Assembly: GCA_963921425.1 (NCBI GenBank)
Contig: OY992832.1
Coordinates: 930,001 to 994,000 of the forward strand
Direction: 5' to 3'
DNA: 64,000 nucleotides
Source of the DNA: Dryas octopetala
Lineage: Eukaryota > Streptophyta > Magnoliopsida > Rosales > Rosaceae
The position numbers and the translations under genes are program-made. Every line of letters starts with the position of its first letter. The first letter of the stretch is position 1. The notes beneath the pieces are model-generated. The model had not been told where the DNA came from, searched no databases, and saw nothing but the letters and a program-made list of their open reading frames with translations. This document shows positions 1 through 11,209 of the stretch, one piece after another.

Positions 1-62
1 AAATAAATTGTAGATATGAGATATAATTTCTTCATTTTTCTTAAATAAAAACATAAAACTTT

Positions 63-315
63 AGGCTTGTTTAGGAGTGCTTATGCATGAAACGCTTTTA
101 CTTAGTAGTGTTTTCACTAGAAGCCATTTTATTAGAAATACATAAATTTTTTTGAAAAAAATCAAAGTGTGTTTCTTATAAATGTAAGCTTCCTCCTTCA
201 AAGTATTTTTTTAACCCAAAAACCGCTTTTATTATTTTTACCAAACACAAATAAAAGTGCTTTTGAGTATTTAAGAATACTTTTAAGAATTTTAAAAACA
301 CTACCAAACAAGCCT
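63..315. mobile_element. MITE with long imperfect terminal inverted repeats
   Basis: The left end reads AGGCTTGTTTAGGAGTGCTT and the right end, reverse-complemented, reads AGGCTTGTTTGGTAGTGTTT. The inverted similarity extends inward into AT-rich sequence. There is no coding capacity. I could not find a clear target duplication, so the superfamily is open. Confidence 0.55.
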
Positions 316-2900
316 TCCTCATTAAATACGATTAGTTAGTTTTTGGATAAGACATGCACCTTTGCTATATTTTTCAAGACACACAAGAACACACTGTACA
401 TACAGCGGTTGAATCGTTTAAAATTAATTAATTAATGAGGATAAAGTTGTTTGAGAACAGGGGAAGAAAGTCCATTTGTGAGGCCATGGAAAATTGAAAA
501 GTAAATGATTGAGAAAATAAATCTCATCTTGACTTGAAATGATGTTGAGTTCCTTGAAATTTCAAAGGAAAAATTAAATAAATAATTTGTGGCTCTCTGA
601 AGTCTGAATTGTCTGTGGATTAGAAAACAAAAATCAAGACTAGTGCATGTTTATCTTAAAATCAAATTTGTTCTGGAAGGCATAAGCATATTTATTGCAA
701 TATTTCCACTTGATGGGTATATACATAAGGCATAAGGGATAAGCTTAGTCGTCTTCGTCAATCTTATGCATATACAAATAAAAATATATTATCATGCTTA
801 TATTTAACACTTAACTAACATCTAAACATTTATATATCTAGCTAAGCTAACTGATCTTAATTTTCTAATCATAAGTTAATTAAATACATAATGGGCCAAA
901 TAATATTTGGATTTTTCTTATCCGTGACTCTGCAACTGTTTATAAAATCTGAATAGAGACCTGGCTGTTTTTTTGTTTTGGTCAAATAAGCTTCATTAAG
1001 CTCAGCGAGCAAGAGAAGAAGAAAGAAGGGCCTAAAAAAAGATCCCAACAGGAACAAGAAACCAAGGTCCATATAGACAAAAAAAGGAAAGAGAAGAGTC
1101 AGAAGACAAAAGCATATAGCCGAAATTATAGATCTGGAAAGCACTAAGACACTGAGAGAGCTCTGGTCGTGTAGCCACCGAAGGAGACCTGGCTGTTAAA
1201 ACCCATATTCGTTTGCAATTTTCTTAACTTGATTAGCTCGGATTGGGTTGGTATACAATTGTACAAGACCAAAAACACTGAACCAAATCGTGCAGTTATG
1301 CTCACTCCTAATTAAGAGATCCGATCCAACAAAATTATTGTCAGCAACCTGGGCCTTTGGGCCTCATGTTTGTCAGATTGCCTTTTGGGCTCCTTCACCA
1401 AAAATAACCCTGTCGACTTGGAGTCTAAGGAGTAATTGCTCCTTGATTCATTTATTTATTTTCACATACTTTGAGGAATTGCTCTCTCTTTTTTTTTGGT
1501 ATAAATGCCATGGGAAACAGTTGAAAAGGAAATATATACCAAGCTTGAATAAACATCTAAAATCTAGCTCAATATCAGCCTTACGTTAGTAAACTCAAAA
1601 GCCCAAAATTTCTTTCACATAGGATTAAAGTAAAAAAAACTGTCCAAACTGCAAGAAATTGTCATCAGAAATCCAACATTGCAGTCATGAGGAATAACCA
1701 TGTAAACAGGGTAGCATCATATCACAGCCCTCAGACGGTAGCTGAGGGAAAACAGAGATTCATTGTTCTACCTGGGGTTATCATCACTTTCTCTTCTAAG
1801 GTTAAACTTAAGAGATTGAATCATGAAAACCAATAAGCTAAAATCATGATTATCACTAGACTCAGTACTACAATATGTAAATTTCACTATTTAAATCATA
1901 CGCAAATAAATTTACCTGTCCAAGTGCCGAGTAACCTTACAAAATCACTTGAAACCGGTATGAGGTTCGCTCTAGTCAACGTTTTCAAGCCAGTGCAAAA
2001 CCTTAACTAGGATCCAGAAAGTAATCCTTTGGTCTCTAGTAACAAAGCAAACAATTTTCTTGTTTAAGACTCTTCAGAGAATAAAATTTCCAGGAAAGAT
2101 CCATTCAACTCCTTCAAGATTCAGAATACCAATCTTTTTACTTGAGGCCTCTCATAAATAATCTCCTCTAAAATGGTTTTTTATCATAAATTAGCAACCC
2201 ACAAAACAAGGTAATACATGGTAATAAAAATCTCCAACTATCTAGACGAACTTATGAGCTCCTAATTGCTAAAGAAAGCAGATTTCATTAACTGACAAAA
2301 TATCTTGAGATGGCATGTCTAGAAAGTGTGTGAGTTCTCAACTGTTTATCTTAGATTCAATGCTTATATTGAGCCTTTTAAGAATTGTAAATAAACAATA
2401 TCCTTTTCATAAGTAAGTTTAAAATCTTTCACAAAGCTAATTAAGAAGTCAAATGGCATTCCAAAATCCAAAACAAGTTATACAAGCCACTAGAAAATAA
2501 CACTTCAAAACCAAATTAAATAAGGAGAAGATGACTTCTCCCTCCAGTAATGCCTTGAAAAAGTTCTGACAGAGAAGCAAGATTACTATAATAAGGGGGA
2601 AGTCGTAGATGACCTGCTCATAATTGTTACTCGTATGGAACATAATAGAAATCTTTTAGTTAAATTATCTGACACAAATCTTACTGTTAACTCACTAATT
2701 GCAAACAAGACAGATAACACTGTAAGAGTGAGCAACTGCTTAAATATGTTCCGCAATGCAAATTATACAATGCAAAAATAAAATAGTCAAAATTTAAAAT
2801 ATCAGAGCACTATGGAAAACTACATCCATCAGAATGCATTCCGAATTTCACAATTGAAATCAAAAAAGGAATAATGATACGAAATTGCCAAAGAAGAACA
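316..2900. other. AT-rich intergenic sequence, no gene recognised
   Basis: Only short open frames without recognisable domains occur on either strand. The rightmost few hundred bases are probably the 3' UTR and downstream flank of the minus-strand AT-hook gene that ends at 3015. No RNA gene or repeat array was recognised. Confidence 0.4.
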
Positions 2901-3014
2901 ATTAACCAGAAAAAGAAGAAAAAACTAGAGATTTACTAGGTCTCCCTTCCTGCCCTGTGATTTCTCTCTGGCATCGTGGAATGGAAGAAACCAGTGCAAT
3001 AGGAAACCATACTA

Positions 3015-3428
3015 TCACTTGCATTCAACACCGGCTTCAGCGGCTCGACGGGGCTTGCTTTTCCGCCTGCTCCCATTATGTCGAAATCCATTAGACTTAG
3101 TTGAGTCATCGGTGCTTGATCGCGTTCCAATACCATTTTCCTCCTTAACTGAATCTGACTTCTCCTTTACCTGTGAGTACCGCTTCCTTTTCTTTCCATT
3201 CTCTGCTGCAGAGGGGCTTTTCATCTCCTTGCTTGAGATACCAGCCTTTCCATTCTCACTGTCATCTGCTTCTATTTTTTCAACATCTTCTTCATCAATC
3301 TCATCCTTTAATGGCTTTAGTGGCCTTCCCCTTCTCTTTTGTGCAGGTATTTTTTCTTCCTCGCCACTGCCAGGATCATCATGATTGGTGACGGTTAACC
3401 TCTTTCCCTTTCCTCTACCTCTACCCAT
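3015..3428 (-). CDS. Small AT-hook nuclear protein, 137 aa
   Basis: This single open frame encodes a very basic and acidic low-complexity protein. It starts MGRGRGKGK, has an AT-hook KRRGRPLKP at residues 31-39, an acidic run DEIDEEDVEKIEADD just after it, a lysine/arginine cluster GKKRKR near residue 80 that could be a nuclear localisation signal, and a basic tail GSRRKSKPRRAA. An AT-hook binds the minor groove of AT-rich DNA, so a chromatin-associated role is inferred; the exact function is unknown. The start was chosen because the frame opens at this Met with a typical RG-rich N-terminus. The plus-strand frames over the same interval are antisense shadows. The upstream sequence to about 5.1 kb looks like an intron-containing 5' UTR. 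A longer protein with spliced upstream exons cannot be excluded. Confidence 0.7.
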   Translation of the reverse strand: MGRGRGKGKRLTVTNHDDPGSGEEEKIPAQKRRGRPLKPLKDEIDEEDVEKIEADDSENGKAGISSKEMKSPSAAENGKKRKRYSQVKEKSDSVKEENGIGTRSSTDDSTKSNGFRHNGSRRKSKPRRAAEAGVECK

Positions 3429-5100
3429 AATCTCAAAACTCCACAGAAGAAAAGTTCATGCAATAAAAGATTTCTGCCACAAAGAAAACACATAAAAGAT
3501 GTAAATTTCATATATGTAGGTATAAATTAAGAATTAAGAAAACAATTCCTATTTCCCACTAATATTCAGTAAAACACAGGGATTATACAACTTATATGCA
3601 ATATGATAAATGAAGATATGATTATCCCACCATTGATTTATACATAACATACCAACCAACAAAATAGCTAGACAGTATGGGGTAAACATAAAAGGACCAA
3701 CAGATAGCAGATCAAATCAATGTTCATCCAAATAAATAAATTAAATGGCTACTAGCAGGCATCCACTACTTCCCATAAACAATGAACTATGGAATATTAA
3801 GACTCATAATTCAATTATAACATGCAAAACTTTCAAGATTAGGTTTCGTTTTCCTTTAAAAAGTCAAAAAGAGCAATGACTCCATCTTGTTTGACAGTGG
3901 CTTCTGCCAGAGCTCATTTCATTTTCATAAGACATCACAACAAGCGCTCAAGAACTGGAGATAAAGCATCTTATGATGAAACATCATATTATTAATTTCA
4001 TTGTCAAGTGAAAATAAGTGAAAATCATAACTCCAGGTCACTTTACCCCATTCTTTTGACTTCCAAAAGATGGTATTCTCAACTTGAGATAGCTAAAGAT
4101 TAGTAAAGTAAGCTCAGTTGGGTGAAGAAATAAATTTCCTCGAGTCCCTCGACTAAGAAAATTGTTGTTTCCTTTTTGTACAGCAAACAAATTAGGCATT
4201 AAGGAAAGCTACATGTCAAAAACCCCAATATGATTAGCAGAGTTGCTGTGATTTCAACCAAATATATGAAGTTTGTATCACTCAATATGGGACACATGCC
4301 CCGAGACTGATTCAAAAGATGAACTACGTTTACAGAGATTCAGATTTTTCAGCCAATAAAGTTGAAATTGATATGTGTTTACTCACGATAGTTGAAAACA
4401 CACCAAAATTAATCATAAAGAAAACTAAAATAAAGACGAAAAACTGCATCCCCACAAAGATGAAAGTAAGAAAATTTACTATCTGGAAAATCACATAACT
4501 GGAAACCCAAAAGAAAAACAAGACATGAACTTCCAAAACAACAGACTCTCCAGAAATCCATACAAGCAAGATCCATGAGACATCATGAATAACATACATA
4601 ATGAACTTGATAGAACTAAGCTGACCATCAAAATCAGTACAATAAGCTTCAACCTCCAAATCCCATAAATATAAAAAATAGAAAGTAATAAAATAGACAA
4701 TGAAACGCATATTCCAATCCCAAAATATAAAGAAAGATGGAAGAGAGATATGACACTGACCTGGTATGAAAAAAGTGTTTGGTGCATCTTTAACAAGAAA
4801 CCCCTCACTTAGAATCTATTGTACTCATAAGAGACTCAGAAAAGACCAAACACGATGTGGGTTTTCCTCAGTCAGTGGATTTGAACAGTCAAAGCTATTA
4901 AAAATGAAGATTTTAATGGCAGAAACTATGATCTAAAGGAGAAATATTGGATACCCAGATCAAGAAACTTTGAGATTCGAAGAGATTAAGGATTGGCATG
5001 TGAGGCACAACAAGTGTGGCACCCCCAAGAAACTGGCCAAACTGAAACACCAAGACACGAAGAGAGAGAGCTGAGAGAAGCGTGAAGAGATATTTGTTGA
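3429..5100 (-). other. Probable 5' UTR intron and leader of the AT-hook gene
   Basis: No convincing coding exon is seen. Read on the minus strand, 5090-4955 is a pyrimidine-rich leader (CTTCTCTCAGCTCTCTCTC) followed by a possible donor GGTATCC near 4950. A possible acceptor lies a few bases before the ATG at 3428. The splice assignment is inference. The open frames at 4330-4808 are hydrophobic AT-rich translations with no domain. Confidence 0.35.
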
Positions 5101-5597
5101 TTGGCTCTGTAGTCTGCGACTCTGTAAACTGTGGTATGTGTGTATGTGTTGTGTATGTTAGTGTGTATGTGTAAGAAACTTAGAAAACAAGGGTCATTTT
5201 GGTAAGTGGACTATGCTTTGCTTTACCATACGAGTGTTCCTTTTTAAACCACATTCAAAAGTCATATATGCTTAACATCCCACGGTGTTTTCCAACAACA
5301 GAAAAAATAAAATAAAACAAAATAAAAATGTGTTGTCTGTCAATCTGTGTGCTTCCCAGTTCACGCTCGTAAATGTCAACAAGAATGTGCATATCTGATG
5401 GCTTTTTGTCTCCATGAGTGTAATCTAACTAAAACCATGAATTTTAATTTACCATTTATTTTCTTTCAGCAAAAGAAAAAAGTAATCAATCATTGATTTA
5501 GATGAGCTAAGGATATATTTGTCATCCAAAATTATTTGAAAAATAATATACACTTGACTAATCTAAAGCTTAAAATTAGAAAATAAATTGTAAGATT

Positions 5598-5967
5598 GAG
5601 TTAATTACACTTACACCTCTTGAGGTTTATCGTTTTTTCACATACACTTTCTAGGGTTTCAATAATTACACATATACCCCATGAGGTTTCAAAATTGTTA
5701 CATATAACCCCTTATATAAGATGAAAAATGATGAGAAATTATGCAAAAAAGCATGTTAAGGAGTGAAATGACCTAATAAGATTAGTCAAGGTGTAAGGTC
5801 CAACCTCAATACAAATATTTTCTTTTTTGTTTATTTATTTTTTTCTCTTATAGGAGGTTATATGCAATAGTTTTGAAACCTTAGGGGGTGTATGTGTAAT
5901 TTTTGAAACCTCATGGGATATATGTGAAAAGACGATAAACCTCAGGGAGTGTAAGTGTAATTAACTC
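5598..5967. mobile_element. Mutator-type MITE with perfect 10-bp target duplication
   Basis: The ends are long inverted repeats of more than 100 bp. The left end reads GAGTTAATTACACTTACACC and the right end is its complement with few differences. TTGTAAGATT occurs directly outside both ends (5588-5597 and 5968-5977). A 9-11 bp duplication with long terminal repeats is the signature of Mutator-like elements. The centre is short and non-coding, so the 370-bp element is non-autonomous. Confidence 0.85.
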
Positions 5968-5977
5968 TTGTAAGATT

Positions 5978-8331
5978 TGTTCTAGAACGCTTTCAAACAC
6001 TTGATGCACATCATGCACTCCTATATATAAGTGTGAATAACACCGCTACAATAACATGATTATTTTTTTTGCCACAAATATGCGGAAATGGCTCCCTTGT
6101 TTTGTTTTCATAAACTAGTAAGCGACATATATTAAATAGTTTTGCCCTTGAGATATTATCTAGTTACAAAATAGATTATTTACACAGGTAGAATGGATAT
6201 TTTTATTTTTTTTAGGAAACTAGGTACAAAGGAAACTTAAAAGGCATTTAAGGGTGTAAATAATTAAAATCGAATAGATTAGTCCTTTAAAAGGCATTGA
6301 TTAAGAGAATGAGAAGTTGATAGATGTAGTTAATAGTATAAGGAAGAAGTCAAATAGACATTGGATTTGAAGATGAAAAATCTGGTTTGAAACAAGGGTA
6401 AAAGCTTTAGTGAGCTCACATTTTGTAAAGGTTGCAAAGGATGCCAAGGCCCACAATATGGTGTTTATATGTTGCATATGCAAGCAAGATTAAGATAGTT
6501 TAATTAATTAATGAGGTAAAGTTTTGGGAAGGACTCATTATGTTGCCTTTTGGTCTCTTTGTTGTTTTGTGTAGGTGTTTCTATAAGACCTTGTTGGTTT
6601 GAAAGAAAGAGAGGTGGCCTTGTAACCAACCTTATCTGCTCAACTAAATTTGCCAAGCCAGATCCCCCCCTAATCCCTAATTCTATGCCTTCAACTTTGT
6701 CTTTTAACAGCCACTTTCTCTTCTCAAGGCAATGGTATTATGCTACGAGGCCTATGAGGCCCAAGGGAAGGCCCATATAAAAAGGATAAGGGCTAGGATG
6801 TTCCCAATAGGGACCACCTTTAAAGGGCACTACTTTACAATTTAAAGCAGCGTACCCCATAAGACTCCTTTTATATGAAACTTCTCATAACTGCATCAAA
6901 GCTGTAAATATCTTGCCAAATTTGAAAGCTTCTCCAGCAATTCTTCCATTGCAAAGTTATAAGGTCCAAGAAGATCATACTTTTTGTTGACTCAATTGGT
7001 TACACAAGTTTATTCTCAACCTACTAACTTGACTAAGATAAAAGCCAACCAAGAAAAAGAGGCAAATTGATTGGATATATTAATGGATGACAGCCAACTG
7101 CATCGATGACAGTCCTCTGAGCTCTGGCTAAGTTCATGTTGTGCAAAGCCATACATAAGAATAAGTTGAATAACCACCTTTTATATTAAATAAAAAAGAA
7201 AACAATAATAATCCATATGTTTTCTCTTCATTATTTCCAAAGAAGATTGAAGTTTATCTATCATTTGACTTTCTTGCTAAGCCTATTGTTTTCTGCACAA
7301 AGCATGTGTATGGAAATATACCCATTGGTTGTAAAGATAAAAAAGATATCCATTAATTAATGATTACACAACTCAATCGTAGAGTTTCTTTGGTTGTCTA
7401 AAAAATTAGGGTGCTTTGTTAGGATGTAGTACCTATAAGTCCTAACACTAGCTTATTTCTTATTTGGGAAGTATCACATGCTTCCATTTTCTACACAAAA
7501 AGGATTGACTTGCTAACAACCAAAATTGAAAATCCATGCTATCGTGCTTCCCACATCGATTTTGAACATTTGGTGCGTATGGGTCTAACAACAAAACAAA
7601 CTAACGCGTGGTCACATAATGTGGTCCAAGAAACCCCCACCCTCCAGTACATGGACAACAACCACAGTGTGCAGGGCGTGGTTTCTTCTATTTCAATCTT
7701 TTTGTTGTGTCTTCAAGCCAATTATTGGAAGAGTGGGTGATTTTATGACCTCTTTTCAAGTGTTAGGTTATGACCCTTTGCTATCCATTCTGTGCTTTAG
7801 TACACTATTCAGTGCTTAGACCCTTTTGAACTTTCTTCAAAACATTTTGATTTGATTCAAATAAAATATATGGAGATTTACAGAATTCATAAGCAACCTT
7901 TCTGTCTTATTAAACAAAGTCACTCCCAATTACACGTTTTCATCCCAATTTCCACATGTTTTCTTTCATGTACTAAACACTTTAGGAAGACAAGCAACCA
8001 CCAAGGCACAGAGCAAAACATGCATCGACTCCCAAGATGCAACACTACCAATGCAATTTCAGTTTCGTGAGAAAGTATTAGGTACGAAGACATACTTAGG
8101 CATAGCAAGAACAGCTCATCTGCTTATGAACAAGTTTGTGAATTACTTATGTCATGATTGAAAGAGTGTTTGAAAGAACTCATAATCTTCAGTAATACTT
8201 CAATTCAGAGAAGGGGTTGTAAATTTGTGAACAAAGAGAAAGTTACACTTCAGCCTTTGGAAATTGGATTAGTTATATGCTGTCCAAATGGTTTTGAAAC
8301 ATTAGTGACCTAAAGGCAGATTTTGATACAG
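5978..8331. other. Intergenic, no gene recognised
   Basis: Scattered open frames of 60-76 codons have no recognisable domain and unremarkable composition. No RNA gene, clear MITE pair or tandem repeat was seen here. Confidence 0.4.
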
Positions 8332-9999
8332 TTAGATGACTTCTTTTTCTACTTCCACTCCAATAAAACCATCCCTTTTATCAAGCCAACTAAATCCAGG
8401 TTTCTTAAGGACTTTCCTCTTCTTCATCACCTTCCTTACAATCTCAACCTCTTCCCATTCTCCATCAGCAGCATAAATATTTGAAAGTGTTACAAAACCT
8501 CCAGGTCTCTTTAACTCCATTTTCAGAATGAATTCAGCCATCATTTTAGCAAGATCTCTCCTTCCATGGACTTTACACCCATTGAAAAAAGCTCCAACAA
8601 TGGATTCAGTGACTTCTATAGGAATGCCTTTAACCAATTCATAAGTTTCTACCATCTTACCTGAACGGCACAAGAGATCGACAACACAAGCATAATGTTC
8701 TTTACTTGCCTCAACTCCATGGCTCTCTTTCATGGACCTGAAAATCTTTATACCCTCTTCTAGATAACCACCATGGCTGCATGCAGAAAGAACACAAACC
8801 AAAGTCACTTCATTTGCCGGCACTCCTTCCTCTTGCATTCTTTCAAATAGCTCTAGCGAGGAATCAACCATACCGTGCTTACCATAGCATCCAATCATTG
8901 CATTCCAAGACGCAACGTTGTTTACAGGAATCAAGTCAAATACACTTCGAGCATTTTTCACACTGCCACATTTCGAGTACATATCAATAAGAGCACTAGA
9001 AACAAAGATATTTATATCAAAGCCCATCCTACAGAGCAATCCATGAATTTCTCTCCCTCTTTGAATTGAACCAAGCAATCCACAAGCTGGAAGCAACCCT
9101 GTGATAGTCACAATGTTTGGTTTAATTCCAGACACCAACATGAGCCAGAACAATTTAAGAGCTTCAACAGCATGCTGGCTTTGGGCAAAACCCGAAATTA
9201 TTGCATTCCAAGTAACCAAATCAGGAACCAGTCCTTCTTTGGTCATCCTAGAGAGAAGCCCATATGCTCGATTGCTATCTCCACACCGAGCATGCCCAGC
9301 TATCATTGCATTCCATGTGAAATCATTTGGTTCCAATCCATCCAACTTCATCCTCTCAAACAAACGGAGCGCTTGATCAGTCTTTCCAACATTACAATAC
9401 CCGCTTATCATCGACGTCCAAGAAGCAACATCTCTGTCGGCCATTCTATCAAATACTTGCTGAGCATAACACATGCTTCCACATTTACGGTACATATCAA
9501 TCAAGGCATTGGCCAAGGAGACATCATTTCCAAAACCCATTTTATATGCCACAGCATGAACCTCTTTTCCCTTATTCAAATCCATCAAACCAACACAAAC
9601 TTTAAGCATCACTGGAAACGTGAACTTATTGCCAATAATTCCCAGTTCCTGCATCAATGAAAAATACCCAATTGCTTCCTGAAAATACCCATTAAAGGCC
9701 GAGGCCCACACCATCCAATTTAACGCAAATACGTTTGGCTTGGGAATTTCTTCGAGCACAAGCTTTGCATACCTCACATCCCCACAGCCAGCATACATCC
9801 CCACAAGCTTTGAACTCAAAGACAACAAGTTCATGTCAACCCCACTTGTTAACAGAACTGTATGAACTTGCTTGCCTTGTCTCAGAGCCTTTGCTTTCAG
9901 GCATTTTTGCAAGCACAAGGCCAGATGGTCTGGGGATAACTTGAACGATGGAAAATATGGTATCTTCATTATTTGATAATGTACTCCATAAACGACCAT
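8332..9999 (-). CDS. PLS-class pentatricopeptide repeat protein, E-type, 555 aa
   Basis: An intact intronless frame, as usual for plant PPR genes. The repeats show the P-L-S alternation. Recurrent motifs include ALIDMYRKCGSMCYAQQVFD, DVASWTSMISGYCN, PNDFTWNAMIAGHARCG, PDLVTWNAIISGFAQ and ALIDMYSKCGSVKNARSVFD. The C-terminal part (about residues 440-550) has the E-domain pattern, with YVTLSNIYAADGEWEEVEIVRKVMKKR-like spacing and PGFSWLD. There is no DYW cytidine-deaminase domain. PLS proteins bind organellar RNA one base per repeat, usually for C-to-U editing, and work in mitochondria or plastids; the target here is unknown. It resembles the Arabidopsis At5g59600 type, from memory only. The N-terminus MVVYGVHYQIMKIP is a weak targeting peptide and an internal Met at residue 11 could be the true start. 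Several plus-strand frames over it are antisense shadows. Confidence 0.92.
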   Translation of the reverse strand: MVVYGVHYQIMKIPYFPSFKLSPDHLALCLQKCLKAKALRQGKQVHTVLLTSGVDMNLLSLSSKLVGMYAGCGDVRYAKLVLEEIPKPNVFALNWMVWASAFNGYFQEAIGYFSLMQELGIIGNKFTFPVMLKVCVGLMDLNKGKEVHAVAYKMGFGNDVSLANALIDMYRKCGSMCYAQQVFDRMADRDVASWTSMISGYCNVGKTDQALRLFERMKLDGLEPNDFTWNAMIAGHARCGDSNRAYGLLSRMTKEGLVPDLVTWNAIISGFAQSQHAVEALKLFWLMLVSGIKPNIVTITGLLPACGLLGSIQRGREIHGLLCRMGFDINIFVSSALIDMYSKCGSVKNARSVFDLIPVNNVASWNAMIGCYGKHGMVDSSLELFERMQEEGVPANEVTLVCVLSACSHGGYLEEGIKIFRSMKESHGVEASKEHYACVVDLLCRSGKMVETYELVKGIPIEVTESIVGAFFNGCKVHGRRDLAKMMAEFILKMELKRPGGFVTLSNIYAADGEWEEVEIVRKVMKKRKVLKKPGFSWLDKRDGFIGVEVEKEVI

Positions 10000-10278
10000 A
10001 GATCATTCAAACCCATGAATTATTTATGGCCTCCTTCTGTATATGAATCTTGATAATGATGCAATATATATACATACTAGCGATTGACATCCTGGGCTGC
10101 CATAGCCTAGCAATCTAGGCCAGGGTTGTGAAACAAGGTCATGGCTTTTTAATTGTCACTACTCACTAGGCCATAATTAACAAACAAGATCGTTTTATTA
10201 AAAAAAAAAAGTTAATTCATAATGAATTTAGACCATTTTAACGTGTCATTCAATTTAGCTACCAAATAATATACATAA
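10000..10278. other. PPR promoter side, unduplicated spacer
   Basis: AT-rich sequence between the PPR start and the left edge of the duplicated block. Similarity to the 20.9-kb copy begins at about 10279 (AAAGAATATACCAACACGTG), so this spacer is the unique flank. Confidence 0.4.
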
Positions 10279-10559
10279 ATAAAAGAATATACCAACACGT
10301 GTCTAGTTTTAAACAATTGATGTCTTTCTCTCTCTTACCCCATCGTCTCTCTCCTCCTCCTCGTCCACGATTCCACTTCTCCTTTCTCTCTCTTCTGAAA
10401 CCAAAACACTGTTTGACTGCCGTTGATCTAAACTCCAGAACCCTCCTAAGTTATTTGTGCAAAAGCATGGGCCTAATGCAATTTCATCTCCATTACTTTT
10501 TATTGACAAAAAAAGAAATCCCCATTACTGTTTCAAAAAAAAAAAAAAAATTGCCTAGA

Positions 10560-10737
10560 TTTAGACCAAACCGCCACCGTCCTACGACTTCGTCGGAGCA
10601 GCCGCCGCCGCCGCTCTGTTCGTCTCCTGTAAGCCCTGAAAAATTTCAAATTTGAAAGCTCGTTAATTTCTCAAAACCTTTCAATTTGAATTATATTTTC
10701 TCAAAAAAAATCGATTAAAAGTCGTGATTTTTCAGGC
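10560..10737 (+). other. Retained 5' UTR exon/intron of the Snu114-like copy
   Basis: A GC-rich leader (GCCGCCGCCGCTCTG) is followed by a plausible intron running from GTAAGCCCTG near 10629 to TTTTTCAG at about 10735. The same layout recurs at 21240-21378. Retention of an intron argues that the copies arose by DNA-level duplication and not through mRNA. Confidence 0.5.
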
Positions 10738-11209
10738 ATGGGAGAGGCGGAGAGTGGGGTGGCGTCGACCGGAATGCGAAGTTTGTTTTCTATTTCCTGT
10801 TAACAAATAGCAAGCAAGTGGCGGAGTAATCAGTTTACAAGTAAGTTTAGTTTAGTTTACGACATCTGAGTGAAAATTGAAAAGCTTCTGTAAACTAAAA
10901 CTAGTTTACACTAGGATTGGGAATACTAATAATAGCCCACTAGGAAGTTATTTCGGTGTTGAAGTTGGTTTGCTTTACTTCCTAGGATTTCTAATACTAA
11001 CGTAACACCCTATTATAAGAATAAGACTCCTGTCGTATTATAATATTGTCTCTCTATTTGCCCTTTCTTAATTTTCCATACAAGTTAGAAAAAGTTTTCA
11101 GATTTTATTGAATTGGTGGTAGACCTCTGCCTTTGGCACTTTGCTTTGCCTGCTTCAAATTCAAATCCACTTACAGCAGATCTTTTTTTTTTTTTTTTTA
11201 TTTGTTAAA

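Noticed and set aside
3019-3384. Plus-strand open frame of 121 codons
   Set aside because: It lies antisense to the AT-hook gene. Its Ser/Phe/Leu-rich composition is the complement of Lys/Glu/Arg codons.
4330-4808. Two overlapping hydrophobic minus-strand frames resembling membrane proteins
   Set aside because: AT-rich intron-like sequence with Phe/Ile/Leu bias in both frames; no domain, and frames overlap without a preferred one.
9101-9660. Plus-strand frames over the PPR gene
   Set aside because: Antisense shadows of PPR repeats; recurrent CIP/HCIPS motifs come from the repeated WNAMI codons.
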